Of a DNA stretch of 6,079 nt, positions 1-6,079 are shown piece after piece. Both the position numbers and the translations under genes were made by a program. A model generated the notes under the pieces. It was not told the origin of the DNA and searched no databases. It worked only from the letters and a program-made list of their open reading frames with translations. This stretch comes from Legionellales bacterium (GTDB lineage Bacteria > Pseudomonadota > Gammaproteobacteria > Legionellales > Legionellaceae): NCBI GenBank assembly GCA_003489505.1, contig DNMA01000001.1:1-6079 (forward strand), in the 5' to 3' direction. Position 1 is the first letter of the stretch, and each line of letters begins with the position of its first letter.

Positions 1-692
1 TAGCTGTTCATTCTGATATAAAAACGGCGAAGTTTTTCTTACTAGAAAAAAACATGAGTGAGTCGGTTTGGAAATCGATTGCTGATCAAGCTGTTACAGA
101 ATTATCTTGGCCTATTTTTGTCAAGCCTAGCAATGCTGGCTCTAGTGTTGGAATTCATAAAGCCAAAGATTTTGATAGTCTTTATGCAGGTATTCTCAAT
201 GCCATGACTTATGATGATGAAGTCTTACTTGAAGAATGTATTACTGGACGAGAAATTGAAGTTGCAGTCCTAGAAGATTATAAAAATGCTACAGTCAAAG
301 CTTCTATTCCTGGTGAAATTAAAGTCAAACACAGAGATGGATTCTATTCATATGCTGCAAAATACCTAGAAAGTGATTGTTCTGAGTATTTAATACCAGC
401 GCCATTATCTGCAGAAACAACTGAAAAAATTCAACAAGCAGCTATTAAAATTTTCAAACGTTTAAAGTGTCGAGGCATGGCTCGTGTCGATTTCTTTTTT
501 GATGAACAAAATCAAAATATTTATTTTAATGAAGTCAATACCATACCAGGATTTACCTCGATTAGTTTCTACCCCTTGCTATGGGCAAAAAGTGGATTGG
601 ATATGAAAAACCTATTGGATTGTTTAATTGAAACTGCTATGCTACAACATCAATTTCGCAAAAACTTGATTACAGATTTTTGTGTGAAATAG
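1..692 (+). CDS. ddl: D-alanine--D-alanine ligase, 5'-truncated by window edge (DdlA-like long form)
   Basis: This cytoplasmic ATP-grasp enzyme joins two D-alanines using ATP to make the D-Ala-D-Ala end of the peptidoglycan pentapeptide. The frame is open from nt 3, so the ATG at 54 is internal; roughly 130 N-terminal residues are missing if the protein has the ~364 aa length of E. coli DdlA. Counting from that Met, visible motifs are the ATP-binding PIFVKPSNAGSSVGI (Lys24), LLEECITGREIEVAV (59-73), the omega-loop-like GFYSYAAKY (96-104), GMARVDFFF (141-149; Arg144 for substrate, Asp146 for Mg) and NEVNTIPGFTSIS (159-171; Glu160 and Asn162 for Mg). The wording of the last two blocks follows DdlA/VanA-type ligases rather than the ~306 aa DdlB usual in E. 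coli dcw clusters. The stop TAG (690-692) lies 10 bases before ftsQ, so the two are probably co-transcribed. The function is near certain; the subgroup is judged from remembered sequences. Confidence 0.95.
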   Translation, partial: AVHSDIKTAKFFLLEKNMSESVWKSIADQAVTELSWPIFVKPSNAGSSVGIHKAKDFDSLYAGILNAMTYDDEVLLEECITGREIEVAVLEDYKNATVKASIPGEIKVKHRDGFYSYAAKYLESDCSEYLIPAPLSAETTEKIQQAAIKIFKRLKCRGMARVDFFFDEQNQNIYFNEVNTIPGFTSISFYPLLWAKSGLDMKNLLDCLIETAMLQHQFRKNLITDFCVK

Positions 693-702
693 GTTTTTTA
701 AT

Positions 703-1452
703 ATGAATATGGATATTCAAGCAAAGCCATCGGGAAATCGGATTTTTGTATTAACAATTTTTGCATTAATACTATTTGCGCGCTTAGTAATAACTATCAT
801 CGCAGATCCCCAATTCTTTCCCATTAACAGTTTGAAAATCGAAGCCTCATATCAATACCTTTCTCGCGAAAAGATTCAAGAAATCATTGCGCCATATCTA
901 GCACAAAGTTTTTTGGTCTTTTCTGAAAGAAAATTAAAAAATGATTTTAAAAAAAACCCCTGGGTTGAATATATTGAAATCCAAAAAGTATGGCCAGATC
1001 ATGTAATTGTACAAATAAAAGAACGTTTTCCTGTGGCAGTTTGGAACAATATGCTTTTAAGCGAAAAAGGTGAACTTTTTAAGGTCGACAAGATGGATTT
1101 GTTTGCAGACTTACCCCGGTTTTATGGTCCACAATATCAGCAAACAGACGTCTTACATATTTATGAAAAATTGAGTAAGCTATTATTAGCTCAAGGTTTG
1201 GTAATTGAAAAACTACGTTTAAGAGATAACCAAGCTTGGGAAATGATTTTGAATAATGGTGTATTAATTAGGTTGGGTAAACGAGATATGGAAGAACGTA
1301 TATCGCGTTTTTGCAAAGTTTATCCAAAACTATTTGCAGCGACGTTTGATCGAGTCTCCAGTATCGATTTACGTTATTCTAATGGAATAGCAGTAAATTG
1401 GAAAAAGGATGTTGATCAAATCAATTCTAACCCCAAAAAACAAATGGGTTGA
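703..1452 (+). CDS. ftsQ: Cell division protein FtsQ
   Basis: FtsQ is a bitopic inner-membrane protein that binds FtsB/FtsL and links early and late divisome proteins. The 249 aa product has a short cytoplasmic N-terminus, one membrane segment at about 14-34 (with an Arg at 27), a POTRA-like domain at about 39-112 (FPINSLKI at its start, NPWVEYIEIQKVWPDHVIVQIKER towards its end as two adjoining blocks) and a C-terminal beta domain. Near the end, DLRYSNGIAVNW (222-233) matches the E. coli strand DLRYDSGAAVGW whose Tyr and Trp contact FtsB; Tyr225 and Trp233 keep both. E. coli FtsQ is 276 aa, so this one is slightly short. The chosen ATG at 703 has AGGT (691-694) eight bases upstream, overlapping the ddl stop; an ATG at 709 is an alternative. 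The TGA stop overlaps the probable ftsA ATG by one base. Identity rests on position as much as sequence, since FtsQ diverges quickly. Confidence 0.95.
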   Translation: MNMDIQAKPSGNRIFVLTIFALILFARLVITIIADPQFFPINSLKIEASYQYLSREKIQEIIAPYLAQSFLVFSERKLKNDFKKNPWVEYIEIQKVWPDHVIVQIKERFPVAVWNNMLLSEKGELFKVDKMDLFADLPRFYGPQYQQTDVLHIYEKLSKLLLAQGLVIEKLRLRDNQAWEMILNNGVLIRLGKRDMEERISRFCKVYPKLFAATFDRVSSIDLRYSNGIAVNWKKDVDQINSNPKKQMG

Positions 1453-2693
1453 TGATGGTTAAGAAGTTAGATAGAAATATAATCACTGGATTAGATATAG
1501 GGACCTCAAAAGTAGTCGCTTTGGTGGGTGAAGTTTCACCTGATGGTTCAATTGAAGTCATCGGAATTGGTCGTCATCCATCGAGAGGATTGAAAAGAGG
1601 TGTTGTCGTTGACATCGAGGCAACTGTCAATTCCATTCAACGTGCCGTGCAAGAAGCCGAATTAATGGCTGGTTGTGAAGTTCGCTCTGTATTTACTGGA
1701 ATCGCAGGAAGTCATATTCGAAGCTTAAACTCTCATGGTATTGTAGCGATTAAAGATCAAGAGGTATCTCAAGCCGATGTGGAGCGAGTCATTGATGCAG
1801 CGAAAGCTGTGGCGATTCCAGCCGACCAGAAAATCATCCACATCTTGCCTCAAGAATTTATTATTGATAATCAGGGCAGTATTCGTGAACCTATTGGTAT
1901 GTCAGGCGTTCGTTTAGAGGCTCGTGTACATATTGTCACCGGCGCGGTAAGTGCTGCGCAAAATATCGCAAAATGTGTTCGTCGCTGTGGCCTTGAAGTC
2001 AGTGATATTATTTTAGAACAGTTGGCTTCAAGCCATGCTGTCTTAACTGATGATGAAAAAGAATTAGGTGTTTGTTTAGTCGATATTGGTGGTGGTACCA
2101 CAGATATTGCAGTCTTTTATGAGGGTGCTATTCAATACACTGCGGTGATTCCAATTGCAGGTGATCAAGTCACCAATGATATCGCAATGGCTTTAAGAAC
2201 ACCCACTAAGTCTGCCGAAGGCATTAAGTTAACTCATGGTTGCGCAATTCCTGAGTATATTAATGCTTCACAAACCATTGATGTGATGAGTGTGAATGAA
2301 CGCAGTGGTCGCAAAATTTCAACCAAAATTTTATGTGATGTCATTCAAGCCAGATATGAAGAGTTATTTTCTTTAGTAAAAAATGAATTAAGAAGAAGTG
2401 GATTTGAGGATCTATTAGCAGCCGGTATTGTTTTAACAGGTGGTGCTTCTAAAGTTAAAGGCGCAATAGAGTTAGCTGAAGGTTGTTTCGAAATGCCTGT
2501 GCGTTTAGGTTGTGCTCAGCATATTGCAGGACTCAGTGAAGTGGTAGATAACCCTTCGCTTTCAACGGGTGTAGGGTTGTTGATGCATGGTGTGAAACAA
2601 CACTATCAAAATCCAATGGGAACGCCTGCTATGAGCGATGGTCCATTAGGTATGTGGAACAAAATGAAACAATGGTTTACAGTTAATTTTTAA
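1452..2693 (+). CDS. ftsA: Cell division protein FtsA, actin-like membrane tether of the Z ring
   Basis: FtsA is a cytoplasmic actin-fold ATPase that binds the FtsZ tail and anchors the ring to the inner membrane. Numbered from ATG 1452 (413 aa; E. coli 420), the actin-family motifs are visible: phosphate-1 LDIGTSKV (14-21), phosphate-2 [12 protein letters not shown] (210-221) and the adenosine motif [13 protein letters not shown] (from 325). The FtsA-specific 1C region lies at about 84-160 between them. The last 14 residues, [13 protein letters not shown] with a preceding Gly, form an amphipathic membrane-targeting helix like the E. coli tail. The start is ambiguous: TTG 1449, ATG 1452 and ATG 1455 are consecutive. 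I prefer 1452 or 1455, because TGATG overlap with the ftsQ stop suggests translational coupling and GGG at 1446-1448 spaces best with 1455. The encoded protein changes by at most two residues. ftsZ follows after 32 bases. Confidence 0.97.
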   Translation: MMVKKLDRNIITGLDIGTSKVVALVGEVSPDGSIEVIGIGRHPSRGLKRGVVVDIEATVNSIQRAVQEAELMAGCEVRSVFTGIAGSHIRSLNSHGIVAIKDQEVSQADVERVIDAAKAVAIPADQKIIHILPQEFIIDNQGSIREPIGMSGVRLEARVHIVTGAVSAAQNIAKCVRRCGLEVSDIILEQLASSHAVLTDDEKELGVCLVDIGGGTTDIAVFYEGAIQYTAVIPIAGDQVTNDIAMALRTPTKSAEGIKLTHGCAIPEYINASQTIDVMSVNERSGRKISTKILCDVIQARYEELFSLVKNELRRSGFEDLLAAGIVLTGGASKVKGAIELAEGCFEMPVRLGCAQHIAGLSEVVDNPSLSTGVGLLMHGVKQHYQNPMGTPAMSDGPLGMWNKMKQWFTVNF

Positions 2694-2715
2694 AAATCCC
2701 TATTCATCAACATTA

Positions 2716-2721
2716 TGAGGT
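2716..2721 (+). promoter_or_regulatory. Ribosome binding site of ftsZ
   Basis: TGAGGT lies in the 32-base ftsA-ftsZ gap, four bases before ATG 2726. It fixes the ftsZ start and is clearly stronger than the sites seen before ftsQ (AGGT) and ftsA (GGG only), which fits the large excess of FtsZ over FtsA and FtsQ known from model bacteria. Confidence 0.75.
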
Positions 2722-2725
2722 CAAT

Positions 2726-3982
2726 ATGTTTGAAATTGTCGAAAGTCAACAAGATAATGCAGTCATCAAAGTTGTTGGCGTTGGTGGTGGTGGCGGTAAT
2801 GCTGTTGAGCATATGCTTACTGAAAATATCGAAGGTGTCGAGTTTATCTGTGCCAATACAGATGCTCAAGCGCTAAAAAACTCCAATGCAAAATATCTTG
2901 TTCAACTGGGTGAAGAATTAACCAAAGGTCTTGGCGCTGGTGCCAACCCACAAGTCGGTAAAGAATCTGCTGAAGAAAATCGTGAGCAAATTAAAGAAAT
3001 TTTAAATGGCACAGACATGGTATTCATCACTGCTGGTATGGGTGGTGGAACGGGAACAGGTGCAGCACCTGTTGTTGCCGAAATTGCTAAATCGATGGGA
3101 ATTTTAACGGTTGCCGTTGTGACCAAACCTTTCTCTTTTGAAGGTAAACAAAGAGCAGTCGCGGCTGAAGAGGGTATTGCACGTTTGGCTCAACACGTTG
3201 ATTCTTTAATTACAATCCCAAATAATAAACTATTGACAGTTTTAGGTAAAAATATTTCTCTAGTGAATGCCTTTAAAGCAGCTAATAATGTTTTATTAGG
3301 AGCTGTTAAAGGGATTTCTGACTTGATTACACGTCCAGGTTTAATCAACGTCGACTTTGCTGACGTTCGCACCGTGATGTCTGCTATGGGTATGGCGATG
3401 ATGGGAACAGGCGTGGCTTCAGGCGAACAGCGTGCTCGTCAAGCTGCAGAAGCTGCTATTGCATCACCTTTACTAGAAGATATTAATTTGTCTGGCGCCA
3501 AAGGTATATTAGTGAACATCACCGCTGGATTAGATATGTCAATTGGTGAATTTGAAGAAGTAGGGGATGTTATCAAAGAGTTTATCTCTGACGAAGCAAC
3601 AGTTGTTTTAGGGACTGTAATTGACCCAGAAATGACAGATCAAGTTCGTGTAACAGTTATTGTAACCGGTTTAGGTGAACCTCAGGCAAAATATAGTGCT
3701 CCGCAATCTTATCATGCGAGTCAGAAATCTGTGCCTACCATGAATATTAAACCACGTAATATGGAAGCAAAACGTGTTGACGATTCTTTAGATTTTCAAG
3801 CATTTGAAAAGCCTGCTGTGATGAGAAAGCAAATAAACCCTGCTACATCGGTACCAGCTACAACTTCGGCTCCAACAAACTCAACTTCTGCTGCAACTGC
3901 AAAATCTAGTTTGTCTGAAGCGATGCCTGATATGGATTATTTGGATATTCCAGCATTTTTAAGAAGACACGAAGAAGCATAA
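2726..3982 (+). CDS. ftsZ: Cell division protein FtsZ, tubulin-like GTPase
   Basis: FtsZ polymerises with GTP into the cytoplasmic ring that organises septation. The 418 aa product is longer than E. coli FtsZ (383 aa), mainly in the linker. The GTPase core spans about 13-317: [10 protein letters not shown] (18-27), NTDAQAL (44-50), the tubulin signature GGGTGTG (106-112), and the T7 loop with Asn208, Asp210 and Asp213 in NVDFADV that completes the GTPase site of the next subunit. Residues 318-400 are a flexible linker, whose last part is rich in Ser, Thr, Ala and Pro. The tail [11 protein letters not shown] (404-414) is nearly identical to the E. coli peptide bound by FtsA and ZipA, which agrees with the intact ftsA just upstream. 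The ATG at 2726 has GAGGT (2717-2721) four to five bases upstream, better than the sites of ftsQ and ftsA, so higher translation of FtsZ is likely. No hairpin terminator follows. Confidence 0.99.
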   Translation: MFEIVESQQDNAVIKVVGVGGGGGNAVEHMLTENIEGVEFICANTDAQALKNSNAKYLVQLGEELTKGLGAGANPQVGKESAEENREQIKEILNGTDMVFITAGMGGGTGTGAAPVVAEIAKSMGILTVAVVTKPFSFEGKQRAVAAEEGIARLAQHVDSLITIPNNKLLTVLGKNISLVNAFKAANNVLLGAVKGISDLITRPGLINVDFADVRTVMSAMGMAMMGTGVASGEQRARQAAEAAIASPLLEDINLSGAKGILVNITAGLDMSIGEFEEVGDVIKEFISDEATVVLGTVIDPEMTDQVRVTVIVTGLGEPQAKYSAPQSYHASQKSVPTMNIKPRNMEAKRVDDSLDFQAFEKPAVMRKQINPATSVPATTSAPTNSTSAATAKSSLSEAMPDMDYLDIPAFLRRHEEA

Positions 3983-4010
3983 TAAAATAGACAAAAACTG
4001 TTGAATTTTC

Positions 4011-4039
4011 TTGATATTTGAAGTCGACTATACAATAAT
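4011..4039 (+). promoter_or_regulatory. Candidate sigma70-type promoter for lpxC
   Basis: TTGATA (4011-4016) and AATAAT (4034-4039) are each one mismatch from the consensus boxes and are separated by 17 bases. An overlapping TACAAT at 4031-4036 is another possible -10 box. A start just downstream would give a leader of about 55 bases before the lpxC ATG. E. coli lpxC also has its own promoter behind ftsZ. In such AT-rich DNA, matches of this quality also arise by chance, so this rests on position and spacing only. Confidence 0.4.
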
Positions 4040-4088
4040 ATTTTAATATTAAGAAATTTAACGGTTACTCAAGACAACAGTATAAAGC

Positions 4089-4094
4089 AGGTGA
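4089..4094 (+). promoter_or_regulatory. Ribosome binding site of lpxC
   Basis: AGGTGA lies seven bases before ATG 4102. It is the best Shine-Dalgarno match in the window and fixes the lpxC start, which also matches the E. coli N-terminus (MIRQRT here, MIKQRT there). Confidence 0.8.
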
Positions 4095-4101
4095 TAAAAG
4101 T

Positions 4102-5022
4102 ATGATTAGACAACGAACCCCGAAAAAAATGATTAAAGCAACGGGCGTTGGCCTTCATTCTGGCGAAAAAGTTGTTGTAACTTTAAAACCTGCTCCAATT
4201 AACACCGGTATTGTTTTTCGACGTATCGATGTAAGCCCAGAAGTTGAAATTCCCGCTATATACGATCATGTTTCTGATACATTATTATGTACCACTTTGC
4301 AAAAAAACGGCATCAAAGTTGCTACCGTTGAACATTTGTTGTCGGCGTTAGCTGGCATGGGTATTGATAATGCTTATGTAGATATTAATGCCAATGAAAT
4401 TCCTATTATGGACGGCAGTGCTGCGCCATTTGTGTTTCTGATTCAATCAGCAGGCATACAAGAGCAAGCGGCTCCTAAAAAGTTTATAAAAATTTTAAAA
4501 CCAATACGTGTAGAATCAAAAGGTCGTTGGGCGCAATTTGTACCTTTTGATGGCTATCGTATTTCATTTACTATTGATTTTCAACATCCTGTATTTATTG
4601 ATAGACCTCAAACAGCTGTTTATGATTGGTCGATGTCATCTTATATTAAAGACGTCTGTCGTGCCCGTACTTTTGGTTTCCTGGCCGAGTATGAAAAATT
4701 ACGTGAAATGGATTTAGCCAAAGGTGGTAGCTTAGATAATGCAGTCGTTGTGGATGATTATCGAATTCTAAACGAAGACGGACTTCGTTTTGAAGATGAG
4801 TTTGTCAAACATAAAATTTTAGATGCAGTGGGTGATTTATACTTATTGGGTTGTAACTTAATCGGTGCCTATGAAGGTTATAAATCAGGCCATGCTTTAA
4901 ATAATCAGCTTTTGCGTGAATTGATGGCACATCAAGATGCTTGGGAATACACTTACATTACAAATGAAGATGCTAATCGAGCTGATTATGTTATGCCAGT
5001 TGATCTAGTGGTGGCAACCTAG
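4102..5022 (+). CDS. lpxC: UDP-3-O-acyl-N-acetylglucosamine deacetylase LpxC
   Basis: LpxC is the zinc-dependent cytoplasmic enzyme that removes the acetyl group from UDP-3-O-acyl-GlcNAc, the committed step of lipid A synthesis. The 306 aa length equals the family norm (305 in E. coli). All key residues are present: [10 protein letters not shown] with Glu77 (general base) and His78 (zinc), HKILDAVGD with His237 and Asp241 (zinc) and Lys238, and [10 protein letters not shown] with His264 (catalytic acid). The first domain holds VGLHSGEKV and [13 protein letters not shown]; the second holds RARTFGF and [14 protein letters not shown] before the metal-binding helix. It follows ftsZ after 119 bases, a conserved arrangement in gammaproteobacteria, and probably has its own promoter as well as read-through from ftsZ. 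The C-terminus ends in LVVAT instead of the AVLA end that E. coli LpxC needs for FtsH proteolysis. Its stop is four bases from the stop of the convergent dciA. Confidence 0.99.
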   Translation: MIRQRTPKKMIKATGVGLHSGEKVVVTLKPAPINTGIVFRRIDVSPEVEIPAIYDHVSDTLLCTTLQKNGIKVATVEHLLSALAGMGIDNAYVDINANEIPIMDGSAAPFVFLIQSAGIQEQAAPKKFIKILKPIRVESKGRWAQFVPFDGYRISFTIDFQHPVFIDRPQTAVYDWSMSSYIKDVCRARTFGFLAEYEKLREMDLAKGGSLDNAVVVDDYRILNEDGLRFEDEFVKHKILDAVGDLYLLGCNLIGAYEGYKSGHALNNQLLRELMAHQDAWEYTYITNEDANRADYVMPVDLVVAT

Positions 5023-5043
5023 AGTTTTATTTTTTATAAAATT
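5023..5043. terminator. Weak AT-only hairpin between convergent lpxC and dciA
   Basis: TTTTAT (5025-5030) and ATAAAA (5036-5041) pair around a five-T loop, extendable to eight pairs by one G-T and one A-T pair. It starts in the four-base gap between the two stop codons and extends into the last codons of dciA, where an end signal for both strands would be expected. The stem has no G-C pair, so it would be unstable and may be only AT-rich coincidence. No better terminator is visible here. Confidence 0.2.
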
Positions 5044-5323
5044 CAGGTTCAATTTTTAGGTTAATATTACTTAAGTTATAACAATTCTTTTCTTTTCTTA
5101 AATAATCTCTGAGTTCGGGGATTTTCATTCTTAGTTCACTGGCCCAAAGCGGACAATCGACAATGAGCACTAAAAGACCTTGTTTAAACTCACCCACATA
5201 AACATGGTTTTTGAGTGGATGGGGTAAATACTCACGAACAATTTCTTGCCATTTTTCTGATTGAAATGATTTTTGACATATATCAATCAGTTTTTGTGAA
5301 AAACATGAGGTAATGTGTTTCAT
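5027..5323 (-). CDS. dciA: DUF721/DciA-family protein, short form; putative DnaB helicase loader
   Basis: DciA is the ancestral bacterial loader of the replicative helicase DnaB, used where the phage-derived DnaC/DnaI is absent. The 98 aa product shows the family pattern: Trp25 in KWQEIVREYLPHPLKNHV, the strand GLLVLIVDCPLWASELR (49-65) with the hallmark Trp60-Ala-x-Glu-Leu, a following helix and a final hydrophobic strand near INLKIE. This corresponds to the KH-like domain only. Vibrio cholerae DciA is about 157 aa with a disordered C-terminal extension that is missing here. The ATG at 5323 is the only credible start, as an in-frame stop lies five codons upstream; only a weak AAAGA precedes it. 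A dciA beside lpxC is also known from Pseudomonas, which supports the call. It is convergent with lpxC, so it has its own promoter, not clearly visible. Family membership is read from a low-similarity pattern, and helicase loading is inferred from the family. Confidence 0.75.
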   Translation of the reverse strand: MKHITSCFSQKLIDICQKSFQSEKWQEIVREYLPHPLKNHVYVGEFKQGLLVLIVDCPLWASELRMKIPELRDYLRKEKNCYNLSNINLKIEPEFYKK

Positions 5324-5505
5324 CGTCTTTAAGATTCAGTTTTTTTTCTAAAAAGTATTTTAACATTATTCATGAGAATAAGCTTTAAATCCATCATCAA
5401 TCAATAAGGTTTTTTCTATCCATGACAATATTCTACTGAAATGCTTGAATTTAGGATGTTTTAGATATATACATTAATTATATAACTATTACATTGGGTA
5501 TCATT
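5324..5505. other. AT-rich divergent intergenic region between dciA and the right-edge gene
   Basis: This stretch holds no open frame of note on either strand and no RNA gene that I recognise. It must contain the start signals of two divergent genes. On the + strand the best candidate is described separately. On the - strand TAAAAT (complement of about 5355-5360) could be a -10 box for dciA, but nothing like TTGACA lies at the right distance. The segment 5463-5490 is almost pure A and T. Confidence 0.6.
5445..5473 (+). promoter_or_regulatory. Candidate promoter for the right-edge gene
   Basis: TTGAAT (5445-5450) is followed after 17 bases by TATACA (5468-5473), or after 15 bases by TATATA (5466-5471). 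Each box has four or five consensus bases. The position, about 30 bases before the proposed TTG start, is reasonable, but base composition alone makes such matches common. Confidence 0.3.
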
Positions 5506-6079
5506 TTGAAAGCTTTTAAAACAGGATGTTTTATCCTTGGCTTGATGATATCTGCATTGGGATTTTCAGCTAATATACTACAACCTTCCTCCGAAATCTT
5601 AGAAATCGCTAAGCAGATTGAATCTAATCAACAATTAATTATAGATAATCAATTTTCACCTCGAGTTCTCTTTCAAATTAGTGAGCAATTAAAAAATAAT
5701 TCTTTGAAGATTGATAAGTGCATAAAAATCAATCAAAAAGAATTGAATAAAATCTTGGAAGAAAAAAAGTTAATTAAAGATCCTGTTATGAATCATTATT
5801 TGACTGATAAAAGAAATCAGAGCGCTTATCAGTTACAGCACTATCAGGAAGAATTGAATTTATGTCAGCTTTTAAATTATAAAATTTCAGCGATGAATAA
5901 GCAGATTCAGAATTTTAATCAAACCAATTATTTGAATAGTTACTCACTTAAAAGAGATAATTTTTTTAAAAGTTTTCAGGCGCTTAATTTGAATCAAATT
6001 CAGTTATTACCCAAAGGTTATGTGTTTAATAAATTCTTATCAGGATCCAGTGCTTTACGCTATGCTAAATGGATATCCA
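5506..6079 (+). CDS. Exported helix-rich protein of uncertain family, 3'-truncated by window edge (possibly N-terminus of a mechanosensitive channel)
   Basis: This frame stays open for 191 codons to the window end. The preferred start is TTG 5506, with GGGT (5496-5499) six bases upstream; it gives a signal peptide with Lys2 and Lys5, a hydrophobic stretch FILGLMISALGF (9-20) and possible cleavage near residues 21-22. No upstream ATG exists before the stop at 5452-5454, and starting at ATG 5545 would remove most of the signal peptide. The rest is polar, rich in Asn, Gln, Lys and Leu, and looks like alpha-helical coiled coil over about 55-140, with LNLCQLLNYKISAMNKQI as a distinctive block. That layout resembles the periplasmic helical N-terminus of large MscS/MscK-type mechanosensitive channels, where an ECxLL-like block also occurs, but no channel domain is inside the window. 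Other exported coiled-coil proteins are possible. A real gene is likely; the family is a guess. Confidence 0.7.
   Translation, partial: MKAFKTGCFILGLMISALGFSANILQPSSEILEIAKQIESNQQLIIDNQFSPRVLFQISEQLKNNSLKIDKCIKINQKELNKILEEKKLIKDPVMNHYLTDKRNQSAYQLQHYQEELNLCQLLNYKISAMNKQIQNFNQTNYLNSYSLKRDNFFKSFQALNLNQIQLLPKGYVFNKFLSGSSALRYAKWIS

Noticed and set aside
54..692. ATG at 54 as the true start of a 212 aa Ddl
   Set aside because: The frame is open back to the window edge, the upstream residues resemble the Ddl family, and a protein from 54 would lack the N-terminal domain needed for catalysis.
1871..2101. 76-codon open frame on the - strand inside ftsA
   Set aside because: It lies wholly opposite a conserved coding region, is low-complexity Pro/Thr/Ser and has no family features; it is a shadow of ftsA.
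2902..3372. Two open frames on the - strand inside ftsZ (2902-3126 and 3190-3372)
   Set aside because: Both are opposite the most conserved part of ftsZ, and their composition follows from reversed Gly/Ala-rich codons. No start signals or domains are seen.
3868..3930. Ser/Thr/Ala/Pro-rich stretch in ftsZ as a repeat or foreign insertion
   Set aside because: It lies in the variable linker between the GTPase core and the C-terminal peptide, where length and composition normally drift; no repeat unit is visible.
4037..4050. AATATT-TT-AATATT as a terminator of ftsZ
   Set aside because: The stem would be six A-T pairs with a two-base loop, which is not stable, and no T run follows. It sits where the lpxC promoter start region is proposed.
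5453..5533. Direct repeat AGGATGTTTTA at 5453-5463 and 5523-5533
   Set aside because: An 11-base exact repeat is expected several times by chance in a 6 kb AT-rich window, and one copy lies in the coding part of the right-edge gene.
1..6079. A new defence, mobile or secondary-metabolism system
   Set aside because: All identified genes are housekeeping genes in a conserved order, and no integrase, transposase, toxin-antitoxin, CRISPR, tRNA or terminal repeat signal was found on either strand.

Overview
This window is the distal end of a division and cell wall (dcw) cluster from an AT-rich gammaproteobacterium. The gene order ddl-ftsQ-ftsA-ftsZ-lpxC, the presence of lpxC (so a lipopolysaccharide-bearing, Gram-negative cell) and FtsA, FtsZ and LpxC sequences close to the E. 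coli proteins all support this. The AT bias and the long-form Ddl would fit a Legionella/Coxiella/Francisella-like lineage, but that placement is inference. I cannot name a species.

Layout. Positions 1-692 hold the 3' part of a D-alanine--D-alanine ligase gene whose start lies outside the window. ftsQ (703-1452), ftsA (from 1452) and ftsZ (2726-3982) follow on the + strand. The gaps are 10, -1 and 32 bases, so this reads as one transcription unit with ftsQ-ftsA coupled by a TGATG overlap. After a 119-base gap with a plausible sigma70-type promoter comes lpxC (4102-5022), which has a strong ribosome binding site. Only 4 bases separate lpxC from a convergent 98-codon gene of the DUF721/DciA family on the - strand (5027-5323). 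A gene-free, very AT-rich stretch of about 180 bases (5324-5505) then separates dciA from a divergent gene that probably starts at TTG 5506 and runs off the window end. That gene encodes an exported, helix-rich protein I cannot name securely.

How the genes work together. Ddl makes the D-Ala-D-Ala dipeptide for peptidoglycan precursors. FtsZ builds the division ring, FtsA ties it to the membrane, and FtsQ carries the FtsB/FtsL branch of the divisome in the periplasm. LpxC commits carbon to lipid A, so wall synthesis, septation and outer-membrane synthesis are encoded together. DciA, the ancestral loader of the replicative helicase DnaB, is also found beside lpxC in Pseudomonas.

I found no mobile element, RNA gene, CRISPR array, prophage or new defence system. 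The most useful second looks are the minimal DciA, the altered LpxC C-terminus, the DdlA-like ligase with an unusual residue in its ATP-binding stretch, and the unidentified exported protein at the right edge.
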